Source of the DNA: CADCVT01 sp036389485
GTDB lineage: Bacteria; Actinomycetota; Thermoleophilia; Solirubrobacterales; Solirubrobacteraceae
Assembly (NCBI GenBank): GCA_036389485.1
Contig: DASVPR010000035.1
Coordinates: forward strand, 186,001 to 250,000
Direction of reading: 5' to 3'
DNA: 64,000 nt
Shown: piece after piece, positions 61,700 to 64,000 of the stretch
How positions within the stretch are numbered: the stretch's first letter is position 1
Layout: each line of letters starts with the position of its first letter
The notes under the pieces: model-generated
The model's input: the letters and a program-made list of their open reading frames with translations, nothing else
Databases searched by the model: none
What the model was told of the DNA's origin: nothing
Made by a program: the position numbers and the translations under genes

Positions 61700-62784
61700 G
61701 CGCGCGCGACACGACGCCGGCCGTCGGCGCGCCGGGCGAGCCGGGGCGCTGGGAGCGGGCGGTCGAAGGCGCGCGGGTCGCGCTGCAGCAGCGCGGCTGG
61801 CTCGACGCCCGCTGGTCGTTCCTCTACAGGGACGCCTCGTACGCGGCCGACGAGGCCGACGAGGAGCTCGTCGCGCGTGCGGCGGCAAAAGGCCGCTCCG
61901 GCCCGATGGAGCCAGTGATCGGCCCGGTGATGAAGCCGCCGGTGTGGACCTGGGAGGTCCCGCTCTACTTCTGGTTCGGCGGCATGGCGGCCGGGTCGTG
62001 CTTCGTCGCCCTGGCGTGCGATCTCGCGGGCGACGAGAAGAGCGCGCGGATCGCGCGGCGGGTGTCGCTCGCCGCCGTGACGCCGTCGCCCGTCCTGCTG
62101 ATCATGGACCTGGGGCGGCCGGCGCGCTTCTTGAACATGCTGCGGATCTTCAAGCCGCGCTCGCCGATGTCGATGGGCGCGTGGTGCCTCGTCGGGTTCT
62201 CGACGCTCCAGGCCGCGGCGGTCGGGCTCGACCTGCTCGGCCGCCGGCGCGGCGCGCGCGCGGTGAACGGCGCCAATGCGGTGCTCGGCGGCTACCTCGG
62301 GTCGTACACGGGCGTCCTGCTCGCGGCGACCGCCGTCCCGCTGTGGACGCGCTCGAGGCTGTTCCTCGGGCCGATCTTCGTGTCCACCGCGACGGCGACC
62401 GGGGCCGCGGCGTCGCGGCTCGCGCTCGTCGCGGCGGGGCTGCCGGAGGGCCACCCGATCCGGACCGCGCTCGGGCGCGTCGAGACCGGAGCGATGACGG
62501 CCGAGCTGCTGCTGAGCGAGGTCAACGAGCGGCGCCTCGGCGACGTGGGCGCCGCGCTCGAGCACGGGACGCCGGGCCGCCAGTTCCGCGCGGCGAAGTG
62601 GCTCGTCCGCGCCGGGCTCTCGCTGCGCCTCGTCCGCGCTCGCACGGGCCGCCCGGCGCACGACGTCGCGAGCCTCATGTACCTCCTCGCCGGCCTGCTC
62701 TTCCGCTACGCGTGGGTCGGGGCGGGCCGCCACTCGGCCCACGACGACGAGGCCGTCGCGACGACGGCGCGGGCGACGGGGTGA
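61696..62784 (+). CDS. nrfD: NrfD/PsrC-type membrane subunit
   Basis: The 362-residue protein is a polytopic quinone-interacting subunit of the NrfD/PsrC family, with helices such as VPLYFWFGGMAAGSCFVALA, PSPVLLIMDLGRPARFLNML and SPMSMGAWCLVGFSTLQAAA, and the conserved DLGRPARFL. It should link formate oxidation to the quinone pool, in place of the cytochrome b subunit of FDH-N. The N-terminal 70 residues are cytoplasmic and charged. The GTG at 61696 overlaps fdhB's stop. Confidence 0.85.
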   Translation: MSARDTTPAVGAPGEPGRWERAVEGARVALQQRGWLDARWSFLYRDASYAADEADEELVARAAAKGRSGPMEPVIGPVMKPPVWTWEVPLYFWFGGMAAGSCFVALACDLAGDEKSARIARRVSLAAVTPSPVLLIMDLGRPARFLNMLRIFKPRSPMSMGAWCLVGFSTLQAAAVGLDLLGRRRGARAVNGANAVLGGYLGSYTGVLLAATAVPLWTRSRLFLGPIFVSTATATGAAASRLALVAAGLPEGHPIRTALGRVETGAMTAELLLSEVNERRLGDVGAALEHGTPGRQFRAAKWLVRAGLSLRLVRARTGRPAHDVASLMYLLAGLLFRYAWVGAGRHSAHDDEAVATTARATG

Positions 62785-62855
62785 GCCCCGTCCGCCTCTG
62801 GTCCGAGTCGATCCGGCGCCTCAGTCGGTTGGTCGAGCGGCTGGTGCGCCGGTAG
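62781..62855 (+). CDS. Possible 24-residue peptide or gene remnant
   Basis: A GTG at 62781 overlaps the nrfD stop in the GTGA arrangement used throughout the operon. The frame is short, Arg/Leu-rich and amphipathic (SPVRLWSESIRRLSRLVERL) and ends at TAG 62853-62855. It could be a true short peptide, or the surviving start of another fdh operon gene cut by the accessory region that begins afterwards. The overlap is the only evidence of translation. Confidence 0.3.
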   Translation: MSPVRLWSESIRRLSRLVERLVRR

Positions 62856-62912
62856 CGGCGCGAATGAAACGCGGAGCGCATGGTCAGCTGCGCGATGAGA
62901 AGATCCTGCGCG

Positions 62913-64000
62913 ATGACAGCACTAAGTCTGGACGTTGAGGGACCAATCTCGCCCACCCGTTGGCGCTGGATCCTCAAGGAAGAGGGCGGGAGGCCACTCG
63001 CCGACCATCAAGTCGAGCTAGATCGTGCTGCGCCCGAGTTTCCAGGCTTTGTTGACCTCTACGGGCTCATCCGACGCCTTGCCGATCCGGCTCGCCCGGA
63101 CGAAAGCGAGGCGGAGCTGGTGGCGAAGGTTGGCGAGTGGATGACGCAACAGGTGATCGGCGAGCGAGTAGCGAACGAGATCTCCGCGCGTGCGCCTGTC
63201 ACCGTCGTGGTCACCGTCCCGAGCGAAGCGGACTTCTTGATGCATCGGCCGCTTGAGCTCGCGCAGGTGAACGGCACTTCTTTGGTGTCGGGCGGTGTCT
63301 CGTTGGTGTTCGCCGCGAGCGGCCCCGCATCGGGGATGAAGACGCGGGTCGAAAAGCGGCTCCGAGTGTTGGCCGCGTTCAGCCTGCCGCGCGAGTCATC
63401 CGTGCTCGCTCTGAGAAGCGAGCGGTATCACCTCGCACGACTCGTCCGGCAGCTCAGAGCCCGGTCCGGCCGGGCGATCGACTTTCGCGTCCTTCAGTAC
63501 GGTGTCACGAGGCAGCGCCTCGCCGCGGCTATGCAGGAAGGCGAAGGCTGGGACGTCATCCACATGTCGGGGCACGGGCTGGCCGACGGGTTTCTCCTCG
63601 AGAAAGCTGACGGCAGCTCAGACCTCATTGAAACCACGGAACTGGCTGAGGTCTTCGAGCCGGCCAGGCAGCGGGTCAAGCTTGTCGTCCTTTCGTCTTG
63701 CCAATCCGGCGCCGCGACCGCCGCGCAGACGCTTCAGTGGCTCAGACTTCCGGGCGCGGCTGAGCCGTTCGAGGCCGAGGCGGGTCTCGATCGCGGGAAA
63801 CGCGTTGAGGGGGTCCCTGCGTTGGCGCGCGCGCTGGTCGATCGTCTCGACACCGCTGTCCTCGCGATGCGCTTTCCGGTGCGCGACGACTTTGCCACGA
63901 GGTTCTCGGACGGGCTCTACGAGATGCTGTTCGCCCGCGGCCAGACGCTCTCAGCGGCTGCGCGATACGCGCTCGGCCGCGCGCGAGACGCGGTTGGTCT
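62913..64000 (+). CDS. CHAT-domain protein, N-terminal part (runs off window)
   Basis: A long open frame starts at ATG 62913 (alternatives 62880 and 62895) and continues past the window end, giving at least 362 residues. It opens MTALSLDVEGPISPTRWRWI, an N-terminal beta part common in actinobacterial CHAT proteins. The peptidase region has VIHMSGHG (catalytic His) near residue 215 and VVLSSCQSGAAT (catalytic Cys) near 255, the caspase-like dyad. CHAT proteases often serve as effectors in defence or signalling with TPR or NACHT partners, which would lie to the right. Codons are less GC-biased than in the fdh operon, suggesting transfer. Confidence 0.85.
   Translation, partial: MTALSLDVEGPISPTRWRWILKEEGGRPLADHQVELDRAAPEFPGFVDLYGLIRRLADPARPDESEAELVAKVGEWMTQQVIGERVANEISARAPVTVVVTVPSEADFLMHRPLELAQVNGTSLVSGGVSLVFAASGPASGMKTRVEKRLRVLAAFSLPRESSVLALRSERYHLARLVRQLRARSGRAIDFRVLQYGVTRQRLAAAMQEGEGWDVIHMSGHGLADGFLLEKADGSSDLIETTELAEVFEPARQRVKLVVLSSCQSGAATAAQTLQWLRLPGAAEPFEAEAGLDRGKRVEGVPALARALVDRLDTAVLAMRFPVRDDFATRFSDGLYEMLFARGQTLSAAARYALGRARDAVG

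Noticed and set aside
62821..62870. D-arm-like sequence suggesting a tRNA (possibly selC) after nrfD
   Set aside because: No anticodon stem, TCA anticodon or T-loop follows; it is more likely the end of the short frame.

Overview
The window is very GC-rich (codons mostly end in G or C), uses GTG as well as ATG starts, and packs its genes into operons with 4-nt NTGA stop/start overlaps. With its gene families (DUF6458 protein, WS/DGAT acyltransferase, MEDS-LuxR regulator, baeRF-like protein, many secreted beta-propeller and lipoproteins) it looks like an Actinomycetota chromosome, most likely class Thermoleophilia (Solirubrobacterales-like). The taxonomic call is an inference; no rRNA or tRNA gene was seen.

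Layout. (1) 1-8450, accessory: the first four genes of a leftward BREX phage-defence operon, brxE-brxA-brxB-brxC (the BREX type 6 order), running off the left edge; a 730-bp stretch with no gene; two overlapping small membrane-protein genes; a DUF4268/PD-(D/E)XK-like protein; and a 565-bp stretch with no gene. Third codon positions are less GC-biased here. (2) 8451-40002, secreted and cell-surface functions: M28 peptidase with PKD domain, zinc alcohol dehydrogenase, Baeyer-Villiger-type monooxygenase, two lipoproteins (one with a papain-like Cys/His/Asp triad), two paralogous polytopic membrane proteins around a small exported protein, a trypsin, a catalytically dead polynucleotide-kinase-like protein, an M19-like amidohydrolase, a GH92 alpha-mannosidase, two beta-propeller proteins, WS/DGAT, MsrA, and a 23-bp tandem repeat. 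(3) 40077-52628: acyl-CoA dehydrogenase with a small nucleotidyltransferase, a putative metal-homeostasis operon (two-domain multicopper oxidase, ZIP transporter, DtxR/MntR regulator) followed by an FAD-Rieske oxidoreductase, a CBS/metallophosphoesterase/HEAAH-protein operon, a baeRF-like protein, and LuxR and PilZ regulators. (4) 52725-56735: an operon with DUF72, uracil-DNA glycosylase, DUF72 and an MFS transporter. (5) 56925-62784: a formate dehydrogenase operon, fdhD - fdhA - fdhB - nrfD. (6) 62913-64000: the start of a CHAT-domain protein with less GC-biased codons, probably the next accessory region.

The clearest hidden feature is in fdhA. The reading frame is interrupted by TGA at 58219-58221, exactly where formate dehydrogenases carry selenocysteine, and a bacterial SECIS-type hairpin with a GGUCU loop follows 12 nt later. 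The gene should be read through as one selenoprotein of 1075 residues. Other notable points are two genes that appear to start at CTG inside CTGA overlaps (48365 on the minus strand, 49138 on the plus strand), two apparent single-base frameshifts (near 24060 and at 61622-61625) that may be sequence errors, and a family-4-type uracil-DNA glycosylase lacking two iron-sulfur cysteines.
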